Positions 6,101 through 11,115 of a stretch of 13,349 nt of DNA are shown here, one piece after another. Below the pieces are notes generated by a model. That model saw only the letters and a program-made list of their open reading frames with translations, searched no databases and was not told where the DNA came from. The stretch lies in contig CAZCLE010000031.1 in NCBI GenBank assembly GCA_964499445.1, positions 1 through 13,349 of the forward strand, in the 5' to 3' direction. This DNA is from GCA-2688105 sp964499445 (lineage in GTDB: Bacteria > Chloroflexota > Dehalococcoidia > Dehalococcoidales > GCA-2688105). Both the position numbers and the translations under genes were made by a program. Position 1 is the stretch's first letter. Every line of letters begins with the position of its first letter.

Positions 6101-6452
6101 CGGTAGCTCGGTCGTGGTCTTCGGTTACCCAGGAGCAGTGCTCGCGAATATTAGCCATCTCAAAGAGGTAGCGGTTCAGCCCAGCGCTCTCACAGACTCG
6201 CCGGAAGGTTGGCTCATGCATTCGCGGGGAGCAGGAAGCCACCACCACCCGGTTAAGCCCCAGATTCTTAATGTCCTCTCTAATAACATCCTGTCCCGGG
6301 TCAGAGCATGTATATTTATTATGGCGGGCGACTACTACAGAAGGCAATCCTTGAGCAAATTCAGTAACTGCTTCTACATCGACAATGCCGGCGATATTAC
6401 TACCGCAATGACAAATATAGACTCCAATTCTCCTCTCATCTGCATTAGCCAT
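3117..6452 (-). CDS. hdrA: HdrA-type flavoprotein with inserted GltD-like NADPH module
   Basis: The protein has 1111 residues; ordinary HdrA has about 650. The N-terminal part is HdrA: CHCG near 13, CSPRMHEPTF near 75-85, the FAD-binding VVGGGIAG near 148-156, the LDCSACILTPKM cysteine loop near 193, and a four-cysteine cluster motif (CTACADCEQACPV, 246-258). About 280-750 is a GltD/NfnB-like insert: PCRVACPAGV near 297, CGRVCTHPC, a dinucleotide site AIIGSGPAGLA near 388, and a second site AVIGGGNAAID near 518 with YRRSRAEMPA behind it, the NADPH-type signature. A cysteine-rich return (RCLNCGACSECMECIKAC, about 752-770) leads back into HdrA (HCVGSRD near 850, CSQVCC near 864), then two ferredoxin clusters (CSGCRICESLCP near 1044, CKGCGACVAACP near 1074). 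The start follows hdrB by 3 bp, with GGGGGGAAG as ribosome-binding site. It is probably a cytoplasmic electron hub, possibly bifurcating. Confidence 0.93.
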   Translation of the reverse strand: MANADERRIGVYICHCGSNIAGIVDVEAVTEFAQGLPSVVVARHNKYTCSDPGQDVIREDIKNLGLNRVVVASCSPRMHEPTFRRVCESAGLNRYLFEMANIREHCSWVTEDHDRATEKAKALVSAAVRRVYYQEPLESREVSINPNTLVVGGGIAGIQAALEIADSKHTVYLVEREPSIGGHMSQLDKTFPTLDCSACILTPKMSQVGSHPHIELMSYSEVEEVAGYIGNFTVKIRKKPRYIDIDKCTACADCEQACPVEMPNEYDIKLSRRKAIYRPFPQAVPNKFVIDKRGYPPCRVACPAGVNAQGYVALISQGKFKEALEVLRKTMPFAGVCGRVCTHPCEKECERGQVDEPVSIRSLKRFMADYEMRVGREKATPVEKTKEGKVAIIGSGPAGLACAYDLVRQGYPVTVFEAAPQAGGLLRYGIPEHRLPKKILDNEISYVEELGVEIKTNTPAENLENIFNQGYKAVFLGTGAGISQKMGIPNEDAKGVIHALNFLKQVSSGKTVDLGDRVAVIGGGNAAIDAAKVAHRLGTKEVSLIYRRSRAEMPAEKSEVDEAEQEGIKLNILMAPVKVLTQDDRVTGIQCIRMELGEPDASGRRRPIPIKGSEFNMDIDTVIMSIGQAVDKTMLPKELEYTSWETLSVDPVTMQTNIEGVFAGGDVVSGPSDVIASVAAGKESAISIDLYLSGGDLKEGRPAPLERVKEVSKEGVEIKARAAMPILEPEKRQGFAEVELGFDEKTAIEEAKRCLNCGACSECMECIKACQAEAINHEMTEEIVEVDVGNIIIATGYDSFDPTPIYQYGYGRLDNVLTSLEFERIINASGPTDGHVLLKDGSEPKTVGIIHCVGSRDKNYHEYCSQVCCMYSMKFSHLIREHVPGAKVYEFYIDIRAAGKAYEEFYNRVLDEGTNFIRGRPSDIIPQDGKLIVHVEDTLANIQRQVPVDMVILSTGLEPKADAAEVARQFSLSLSADGFFLERHPKLDPVATMTDGVFVVGCCQSPKDIPATVAQAAAAAARVLAMISAGTIEIEAAIAHIDEELCSGCRICESLCPYKAISFDEEKKVCWVNEALCKGCGACVAACPSGANTGKHFTTEEIMAEIEGILV

Positions 6453-6455
6453 ATG

Positions 6456-7421
6456 TCACTTCCCCCCTTTGAGTAAAGCCTTAGTTCTTAGACTACTTTC
6501 ACGCTCTATCGCTGATTCACTTGTAGCTGTTGCCCATTCAGTTGCTTTAGATGTAAGTCGTGCCAGGACCCTTTCGGCGGATATAATGCTTTTATCCAGA
6601 GCCAATGCTTTAGGCTCGACCCCTAGCGCCAAGCCTAACAATTGGGTAAAGAACAGAATAGGAAGACTGTATTTAGCTCCAAACTTCCCTTTTGCCATAG
6701 CCTGGTAAGCATCAAGGTTAGTTTGGCACAGTGGGCAGACAGTAACCATACACTGGGCGCCACCACTGTCAGCACTTTCAAGCAATTTATGAATTAAACC
6801 CAGCGCTATATCCACTTCAGGTATGACCAGAGAACTCCCACAACAGCGGTCTTTTAAGGGGAAAGGGGTGGACTCTGCTCCCAGGCTCACGATAAATTCA
6901 TCTAGAGACTGTGGATTATGCGTATTGTCGAACCCAGGCTCGGGACGAACTAGTTGACAGCCATAGTAAGCCGCCACTTTCAACTCGCTAAGGGGGTTAA
7001 CCACCTTAGACTCAATGACCTTAAGTCCGATATCATTGTAGATGACCTCAAATAGGTGCCGCACTCTGACTGTTCCCTTATACTCTAAGCCGACACTGGA
7101 CAAGCAGTCATTTACCTTATCCCGTAGGTCAGGGTATTGCCTGAGTTGAGAATTGGCTCTATTCAATGAGGTATAGCAGGCGCTGCACGGCGTCACCAGG
7201 TCTAGTCCTGTCTTCTCAGCCAGAGCTAAGTTACGAGTTGCCACGGCGACTGAGGCAAGCTCATCGGTTGAGCTGTAGGGTGTTGTCCCACAGCAGTTCC
7301 AGTCTTCCAGTTCAACTAGCTCCATCTCCAGGGGACCACAGATAGCCTGTGTCGACAGACCGTAGGCTACTGCCGTTCCTTCAGATGAAGAGCAGCCGGG
7401 AAAGTAGGAGTAATACTTCAT
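6456..7421 (-). CDS. hdrB: Heterodisulfide reductase subunit B (two CCG domains)
   Basis: The protein has 321 residues and both cysteine-rich CCG domains are complete. The first has C10, C43-C44-G and C79-x2-C82. The second has C155, C193-C194-G and C229-x2-C232. In methanogen HdrB these cysteines bind two noncubane [4Fe-4S] clusters where the CoM-S-S-CoB disulfide is split. Bacteria usually lack that disulfide, so the substrate is another thiol/disulfide or only electrons pass. The tail after about 285 is Ala/Ser-rich and charged (SERE, KGGK) and looks like an extension. ATG at 7421 overlaps the hdrC stop in ATGA and has AGGAGGTG five bases upstream, so translation is coupled. No membrane span is visible and the complex should be cytoplasmic. 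Confidence 0.93.
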   Translation of the reverse strand: MKYYSYFPGCSSSEGTAVAYGLSTQAICGPLEMELVELEDWNCCGTTPYSSTDELASVAVATRNLALAEKTGLDLVTPCSACYTSLNRANSQLRQYPDLRDKVNDCLSSVGLEYKGTVRVRHLFEVIYNDIGLKVIESKVVNPLSELKVAAYYGCQLVRPEPGFDNTHNPQSLDEFIVSLGAESTPFPLKDRCCGSSLVIPEVDIALGLIHKLLESADSGGAQCMVTVCPLCQTNLDAYQAMAKGKFGAKYSLPILFFTQLLGLALGVEPKALALDKSIISAERVLARLTSKATEWATATSESAIERESSLRTKALLKGGK

Positions 7422-8032
7422 TTGACACCTCCTAAAGCCTTAGCTCTCTCCACAATAGTTTTGATTTGCTCAGCTCCTTTTATCTTTGTTGGCTTAATAG
7501 TCATGCGTCCGCGTGACATTAAGTTTAATGCCAGCGGAAGCATCTTAATCAGAGAAAATGGGTTTACCTTCAAAGCTAATACTGTCGATAGATAATACTT
7601 CGTCATCATTCCAAGCTCATGGACGCGTCCGTTACTCTTTATAGAGTCAATAAAAGCCCGGTACATAGTGGCGGTCGTCGTTCTCTTGGTAGTCAGCCCG
7701 TAATAACCGGCTAAGCGTTCCAGGGTATGCATAAGCTCGGTTATTTTAACCTCCTTGGGACATCGCGCGGTGCAGAGGTAGCAGGAGGCACAAACCCACA
7801 TAGTATTGCTCGTCAAGACATCGTGGCGTCTCCCGGCACGTATCAAGGCAATGGTTCTTCGGAGTGAATTGTCCATTTGAGCCACATTGGGACACGATGC
7901 TGAACACATACCACATTGGATGCACCACCGCACACTCTCACCACCTGGAATAGAACAGACCTCCTCAAGAAACTCTTCGCCCTCGGCTGTCATTACCACT
8001 TCATCGCTGGTTTTGCTGGCTACTGAGTTCAT
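7418..8032 (-). CDS. hdrC: Heterodisulfide reductase subunit C (2x[4Fe-4S])
   Basis: The protein has 204 residues. It carries two complete [4Fe-4S] motifs in the order typical of HdrC: C37-x2-C40-x2-C43-x3-C47-P and C81-x2-C84-x2-C87-x3-C91-P. It relays electrons between the HdrA flavin and HdrB. Residues 120-175 are helical. The C-terminal segment (RMTIKPTKIKG and beyond) matches the usual HdrC tail. AGAGGAGA lies seven bases before ATG 8032. It is the first intact gene of the hdrCBA operon. A short broken membrane-peptide frame (8051-8192) sits between it and the promoter at 8217-8246. No hydrogenase (MvhADG), formate dehydrogenase or FlxABCD gene is visible in this window. Confidence 0.92.
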   Translation of the reverse strand: MNSVASKTSDEVVMTAEGEEFLEEVCSIPGGESVRWCIQCGMCSASCPNVAQMDNSLRRTIALIRAGRRHDVLTSNTMWVCASCYLCTARCPKEVKITELMHTLERLAGYYGLTTKRTTTATMYRAFIDSIKSNGRVHELGMMTKYYLSTVLALKVNPFSLIKMLPLALNLMSRGRMTIKPTKIKGAEQIKTIVERAKALGGVK

Positions 8033-8050
8033 AATTAATCTCCTCTTGAT

Positions 8051-8192
8051 TTAATCTTGTCTATTGTGCTTCTTGTGCGGTAGGATTAAGTAGGTGATGA
8101 TGAGCGGAACAATTAATGCCGCGCCCAGCCTGACAGCTGTCAGCCACAGGTGTTCGCTGCTGTTTCTTAAGTCTGTGGGGAACCATATCCAT
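8051..8192 (-). pseudogene. Small single-span membrane protein, interrupted by a one-base shift
   Basis: The frame ending at TAA 8051-8053 encodes a good membrane helix with a basic tail (LWLTAVRLGAALIVPLIITY, then LILPHKKHNRQD). It has no ATG, GTG or TTG and is closed upstream at 8192-8194. ATG at 8192 starts the neighbouring frame (MDMVPHRLKKQQ, 43 codons, ending 8061), which looks non-biological further on. If the A at 8186 is removed, ATG joins the membrane frame and gives a coherent 46-residue protein (MDWFPTDLRNSS, then the helix). It ends 18 bp before hdrC and is the first frame after the hdr promoter. It is either a decayed gene, a sequencing indel, or a site of frameshifting. No Shine-Dalgarno sequence is visible before ATG. 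Confidence 0.45.
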
Positions 8193-8216
8193 TAGGCGTA
8201 ATTTTCTATCCGTTGC

Positions 8217-8246
8217 ATTTTAGCATATCGCTCAATTGCTTGGCAA
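8217..8246 (-). promoter_or_regulatory. Promoter of the hdr operon
   Basis: Minus strand: -35 TTGCCA (8241-8246, 5 of 6), 18 bp, -10 TAAAAT (8217-8222, 5 of 6). The expected start near 8210 leaves about 180 nt before hdrC, including the small membrane-peptide frame. It is the only good promoter seen upstream of hdrC. Confidence 0.65.
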
Positions 8247-8293
8247 GGTTTTGGGGTAACTCAATATTTGGATTATTGATGGGGCGGTGATTT

Positions 8294-8302
8294 TGATATA
8301 AG
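8294..8302 (+). promoter_or_regulatory. Possible extended -10 promoter of the MBL-fold gene
   Basis: TGATATAAG matches an extended -10 (TGnTATAAT, one mismatch). No well-spaced -35 is present. The octamer GCGGTGAT lies just upstream (8284-8291), as it also does beside the start of the gene at 2752. The stretch 8193-8349 contains no gene; it holds this site and the divergent hdr promoter. Confidence 0.35.
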
Positions 8303-8349
8303 ATTTATCTATCACTGGTCATAGGAGGAGATAGAAGGGAGACAGACGA

Positions 8350-8991
8350 ATGAAGCTTACCATTGTTTATGACAATGAAGCCCGGACGAAGGGACTAAAG
8401 GCGGGGTGGGGCTTTTCATCCCTGATAGAAACGGAAAATGCACCACCAATTCTATTTGATACCGGGGCTGACAGTCCCACATTGTTGCACAATATGAAGG
8501 AGCTGGGGATTGACCCAAGACGCATAGGGATAATCGTAATTTCGCATGCTCACGGTGACCATACTGGAGGTCTTGATGGTGTATTGCAGATAAATAAGGA
8601 GGCTGAGGTCTATATTCCAGCATCCTTTTGGGGGACTATTCCGGGCAGAAAAGTAACCATAGTTACCGATTCCCTCCAGATTGCTGAAGGTGTTTTCTCT
8701 ACCGGTGAGCTTGGAGGCATGGAGCAGTCTTTAGCTCTCAAGACGAGCCGGGGGATTCTTATAGTAGCGGGGTGTTCCCATCCCGGACTTGGGGAAATCA
8801 TAGATGCGGCTTCAGGATTTGGAAAGGTTTACGGGGTTGTTGGTGGTTTCCACGCTTTCCATGATTTTAGGAGGTTAGAAGGCTTATCCCTGATAGGTCC
8901 TTGCCACTGCACACAATATAAGACAGAAATAAGGCGTCTGTTTCCCAAACAATGCATAGAGTGTGGAGTAGGGATGATTCTGGAGGAATAA
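8350..8991 (+). CDS. Metallo-beta-lactamase fold hydrolase
   Basis: The protein has 213 residues. The metal motif is SHAHGDHTGG, with H66, H68, D70 and H71 as ligands. The later ligands H144 (AGCSHPG), H168 (GGFHAF) and H186 (GPCHCTQ) are all present. The order HxHxDH, then CSHPG, then GGFH, then HCT is that of the branch annotated as 7,8-dihydropterin-6-methyl-4-(beta-D-ribofuranosyl)-aminobenzene-5'-phosphate synthase-like proteins. In bacteria its true substrate is generally not known. Cysteines near the C-terminus (C185, C187, C202, C205) are numerous and might bind a further metal. It should be cytoplasmic, as there is no signal peptide. AAGGGAG lies eight bases before ATG. It is divergent from the hdr operon and probably transcribed alone, since a promoter for the next gene lies just behind it. 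Confidence 0.85.
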   Translation: MKLTIVYDNEARTKGLKAGWGFSSLIETENAPPILFDTGADSPTLLHNMKELGIDPRRIGIIVISHAHGDHTGGLDGVLQINKEAEVYIPASFWGTIPGRKVTIVTDSLQIAEGVFSTGELGGMEQSLALKTSRGILIVAGCSHPGLGEIIDAASGFGKVYGVVGGFHAFHDFRRLEGLSLIGPCHCTQYKTEIRRLFPKQCIECGVGMILEE

Positions 8992-8992
8992 C

Positions 8993-9021
8993 GGAGCCCG
9001 CCTTGCCACGGCCAGGGCTCC
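8993..9021 (+). terminator. Hairpin after the MBL gene (no T tract)
   Basis: GGAGCCC (8993-8999) pairs with GGGCTCC (9015-9021) across a 15-nt loop, one base after the stop codon. There is no run of T behind it, so it is a poor intrinsic terminator. The -35 of the next promoter lies inside the loop. Confidence 0.35.
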
Positions 9022-9032
9022 AGAGTTATTAT
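9003..9032 (+). promoter_or_regulatory. Promoter of the rhomboid gene
   Basis: -35 TTGCCA (9003-9008), 18 bp, -10 TATTAT (9027-9032, 5 of 6). The leader would be about 65 nt and contains an imperfect hairpin (GGTTA 9067-9071 with TAACC further on). Confidence 0.55.
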
Positions 9033-9105
9033 GTGAGAGGGAAATATATATCCCTTGGGATAAGGGTTAGGTTTCGCTTAACCGAACATCAATGTAAGCA
9101 AAGTA

Positions 9106-9684
9106 ATGTATAAAAGCTACCGAGGCTTCAATTTAACCCCCGTGTGGCTGTTAATAGCGGTAAACTTTCTGCTATTTATAGCTACGCTCATAAACCCAAG
9201 ACTTATCTTCGGGTTTCTTGGACTACAGCCGGCCGCCTTTCACGATATGCCGTGGACTATAGTTACCAACCTTTTTGTCCATGCTGGTATAGGGCATATT
9301 ATCGCCAATATGATAACCCTCTATTTCTTCGGGGGATTTCTGTCTAGATTGATTGGAGGGAGAAGCTTTCTCATCGTTTACTTTCTGGGGGGAATACTGG
9401 GGAACATTTGTTACCTGCTTCTGCCGCCTTCGCCCCTGGCTATAGCTGTCGGTGCCTCAGGAGCTATTTTTGCTCTGGGAGGAGTGCTGACGGTAATGGT
9501 GCCCAAGTTGAGGGTCTTTGTATTTCCCATACCAGCCCCTCTTCCCCTCTGGGTAGCGGTCATCGGTGGTTTCTTCATAATCTCCTTTCTCCCTTATGTA
9601 GCCTGGCAGGCTCACCTTGGCGGTCTGGTTTTGGGACTCATCGCTGGCTTATTCTTCAGGAAGAGGCAGCGCCGTTTCTTTTAG
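9106..9684 (+). CDS. Rhomboid-family intramembrane serine protease
   Basis: The protein has 192 residues with six hydrophobic segments. The catalytic serine is S118 in GASGAIF and the histidine is H170 in QAHLGG, the Ser-His dyad of active rhomboids. The HAGIGHIIANM segment supplies H59, H64 and N68, matching the oxyanion-side H/N of GlpG. The WR-type L1 loop is replaced by PWTIVTNLF. The length matches the minimal six-helix bacterial rhomboid core, with only a basic tail (FRKRQRRFF) beyond it. It would cut transmembrane helices of unknown substrates in the cytoplasmic membrane. The ribosome-binding site is weak. The gene ends 24 bp from the convergent MFS gene, and no terminator is visible between them. 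Confidence 0.92.
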   Translation: MYKSYRGFNLTPVWLLIAVNFLLFIATLINPRLIFGFLGLQPAAFHDMPWTIVTNLFVHAGIGHIIANMITLYFFGGFLSRLIGGRSFLIVYFLGGILGNICYLLLPPSPLAIAVGASGAIFALGGVLTVMVPKLRVFVFPIPAPLPLWVAVIGGFFIISFLPYVAWQAHLGGLVLGLIAGLFFRKRQRRFF

Positions 9685-9708
9685 TGTATTAGTTCTCTTC
9701 CAGTGGTA

Positions 9709-10848
9709 TCACCTGGTGAACCAGATAAACAGGCTGGTTCCCACCAGTGACATACTGGCGCCAAAGTAAAATACTGAGTTAATATTTACTAAGTCGGCTA
9801 ATACCCCGCTAAGCAGTGGTCCTATAGCCATACCAATGCTGAATGCCATAGTAAACATGGCCATAGTTGAGCCCATGCCAAACCTTTTGCCTTCCTCTAC
9901 GACCAGGGCTGAGGCAGCGGGTATGGAGATGGCACCACCAAGGCTACCCAGAGCGCATATCCCTAATAGCAGCCAGAAGTTGCTACCCAGGGGAATCAGA
10001 GCCAGGAAGGCAAGATTGACAAGACCGCCAACGGCTACCAGAAGTCTTCTGTTGAACCTATCGGCAATATAACCACCATATAGCTGAAATAGTGACATCA
10101 GCAAGATATTGACTGCCAGCAGCACCCCGATGAGAGTCGGACTCAAGCCAATATATATACCGGCGAAGATAGGCAGGAAGGTAGCAAAGGTTCCCCTGCC
10201 CAGGGAAAATGCCACCCGGAAACTGAAGAGACCCTTTACCATGCTGCTGGTGCTCATTTCTCTAAAGGATAGATGAAGACTGGCTGCCGTTTTCTTCTGC
10301 CCAATTTCAGGAAGGAAAAGAATAACTATCAGAAATGCCAGCATATTAAGTCCGCCCATAGTGGAGAAGGCGAAATTCATGCCAAGGTGGTCAGTTAGGA
10401 CTCCACCTATCAAGGGACCGAAGCCAAAGCCAGCGAAAAAAGCAGCATTAAAATAGCCCATCCAGGTTCCCTCTTCGCCCTCGGGAGCAATGTCGCCAAT
10501 ATAAGCCTGGGCGATGGGTAAAATCATGCCGGCGGTAGCCCCGTGAATTAAGCGGACTAAGGTTAGCTGGGAGACGCTGTCTGCCCATATATAGCCCAGT
10601 GAGATAATTGAGTAGCTGAGAAGCCCGATGGTGAGAAACAGCTTTCGCCCCCTGCGGTCGGAGAGCCAGCCGGTAATAGGCATAAATATAGCTCGGGAGA
10701 TAGAGAAGCTAGCAAAGATTATGCCTATCCCGATTCCGGTAGCCCCCAGGTTCTCGGCGTAAAGAGGCAAAAGCGGAGCTACTATCCCGACCCCCAGCAT
10801 AGACGAGAAAATGGATAGAGCCAGGATAGGGAAAACCTTCTTTATCAT
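9709..10848 (-). CDS. MFS transporter, DHA1-like drug/metabolite exporter
   Basis: The protein has 379 residues and about 12 hydrophobic segments in two halves joined by a loop near 181-205. Motif A is clear after segment 2 (GWLSDRRGRKL, 60-70), and a related motif occurs in the second half (GYIADRFNRRL, 258-268). Segment 5 has GFGFGPLIGGVL (139-150), the motif C glycine/proline pattern typical of proton-driven antiporters. That favours export over uptake; the substrate cannot be read from sequence. There is no Shine-Dalgarno sequence. The consensus promoter at 10864-10893 places the transcript start only about 10 nt before ATG 10848, so translation may be nearly leaderless. The gene is divergent from thrS and convergent with the rhomboid gene. 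Confidence 0.88.
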   Translation of the reverse strand: MIKKVFPILALSIFSSMLGVGIVAPLLPLYAENLGATGIGIGIIFASFSISRAIFMPITGWLSDRRGRKLFLTIGLLSYSIISLGYIWADSVSQLTLVRLIHGATAGMILPIAQAYIGDIAPEGEEGTWMGYFNAAFFAGFGFGPLIGGVLTDHLGMNFAFSTMGGLNMLAFLIVILFLPEIGQKKTAASLHLSFREMSTSSMVKGLFSFRVAFSLGRGTFATFLPIFAGIYIGLSPTLIGVLLAVNILLMSLFQLYGGYIADRFNRRLLVAVGGLVNLAFLALIPLGSNFWLLLGICALGSLGGAISIPAASALVVEEGKRFGMGSTMAMFTMAFSIGMAIGPLLSGVLADLVNINSVFYFGASMSLVGTSLFIWFTR

Positions 10849-10863
10849 GCGAATATCTGGAGT

Positions 10864-10893
10864 ATTATAGCGTCTTGAGGCTCATCATGGCAA
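10864..10893 (-). promoter_or_regulatory. Promoter of the MFS gene
   Basis: Minus strand: -35 TTGCCA (10888-10893), 18 bp, -10 TATAAT (10864-10869, perfect). Its -35 is only 17 bp from the -35 of the divergent thrS promoter, so the two could compete or share a regulator. Confidence 0.75.
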
Positions 10894-10910
10894 TTTAAAG
10901 ACTAAGGTGA

Positions 10911-10939
10911 TTGCACTTATAGCTCGCGATTGGTATAAT
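10911..10939 (+). promoter_or_regulatory. Promoter of thrS
   Basis: -10 TATAAT (10934-10939, perfect) lies 17 bp after TTGCAC (10911-10916, a weak -35). A start near 10946 gives a leader of about 170 nt before ATG 11116, long enough for RNA control. Confidence 0.6.
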
Positions 10940-11043
10940 AAGGTTGGCGAGTAATGAGTAGCATCTTTATATCATGATGCCCGTCATAGTTAGAATATTG
11001 TTGGTAAATAGATTTATAGATTTTATTAGGACTGAGTAATAGT

Positions 11044-11090
11044 AGAGGTGGTTAAAGCCTCTTGCCCCAAAGAGGGTGGGAGGTTTTCAT
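11044..11090 (+). promoter_or_regulatory. Attenuator-like hairpin in the thrS leader
   Basis: AAAGCCTCTTGCCC (11054-11067) can pair over 14 positions with GGGTGGGAGGTTTT (11074-11087), using G-U pairs in the middle, around loop CAAAGA. It ends in TTTTCATTT, so it resembles an intrinsic terminator placed about 30 nt before the coding region. AGAGG (11044-11048) can instead pair with CCTCT (11058-11062), and CCTCTT with AAGAGG (11071 onward); either would break the terminator. A T-box specifier stem and a TGGNACC sequence are not visible. Confidence 0.45.
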
Positions 11091-11115
11091 TTAGTAGATT
11101 GCGGGGATTTTAATA

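Noticed and set aside
5904..6476. Long plus-strand open frame of 190 codons opposite hdrA
   Set aside because: It is antisense to clearly conserved HdrA sequence, shows no domain or ribosome-binding site, and follows from the codon bias of the real gene.
8130..8143. 14-bp perfect palindrome CTGACAGCTGTCAG as an operator
   Set aside because: It lies inside the membrane-peptide frame, well downstream of the hdr promoter, and encodes ordinary residues of the helix; chance is sufficient.
11040..11100. T-box riboswitch for thrS (AGAGGGTGGGAGG resembles part of the T-box sequence)
   Set aside because: No TGGNACC core, no room for stem I with a specifier loop, and the G-rich string is better explained as the 3' arm of a simple hairpin.
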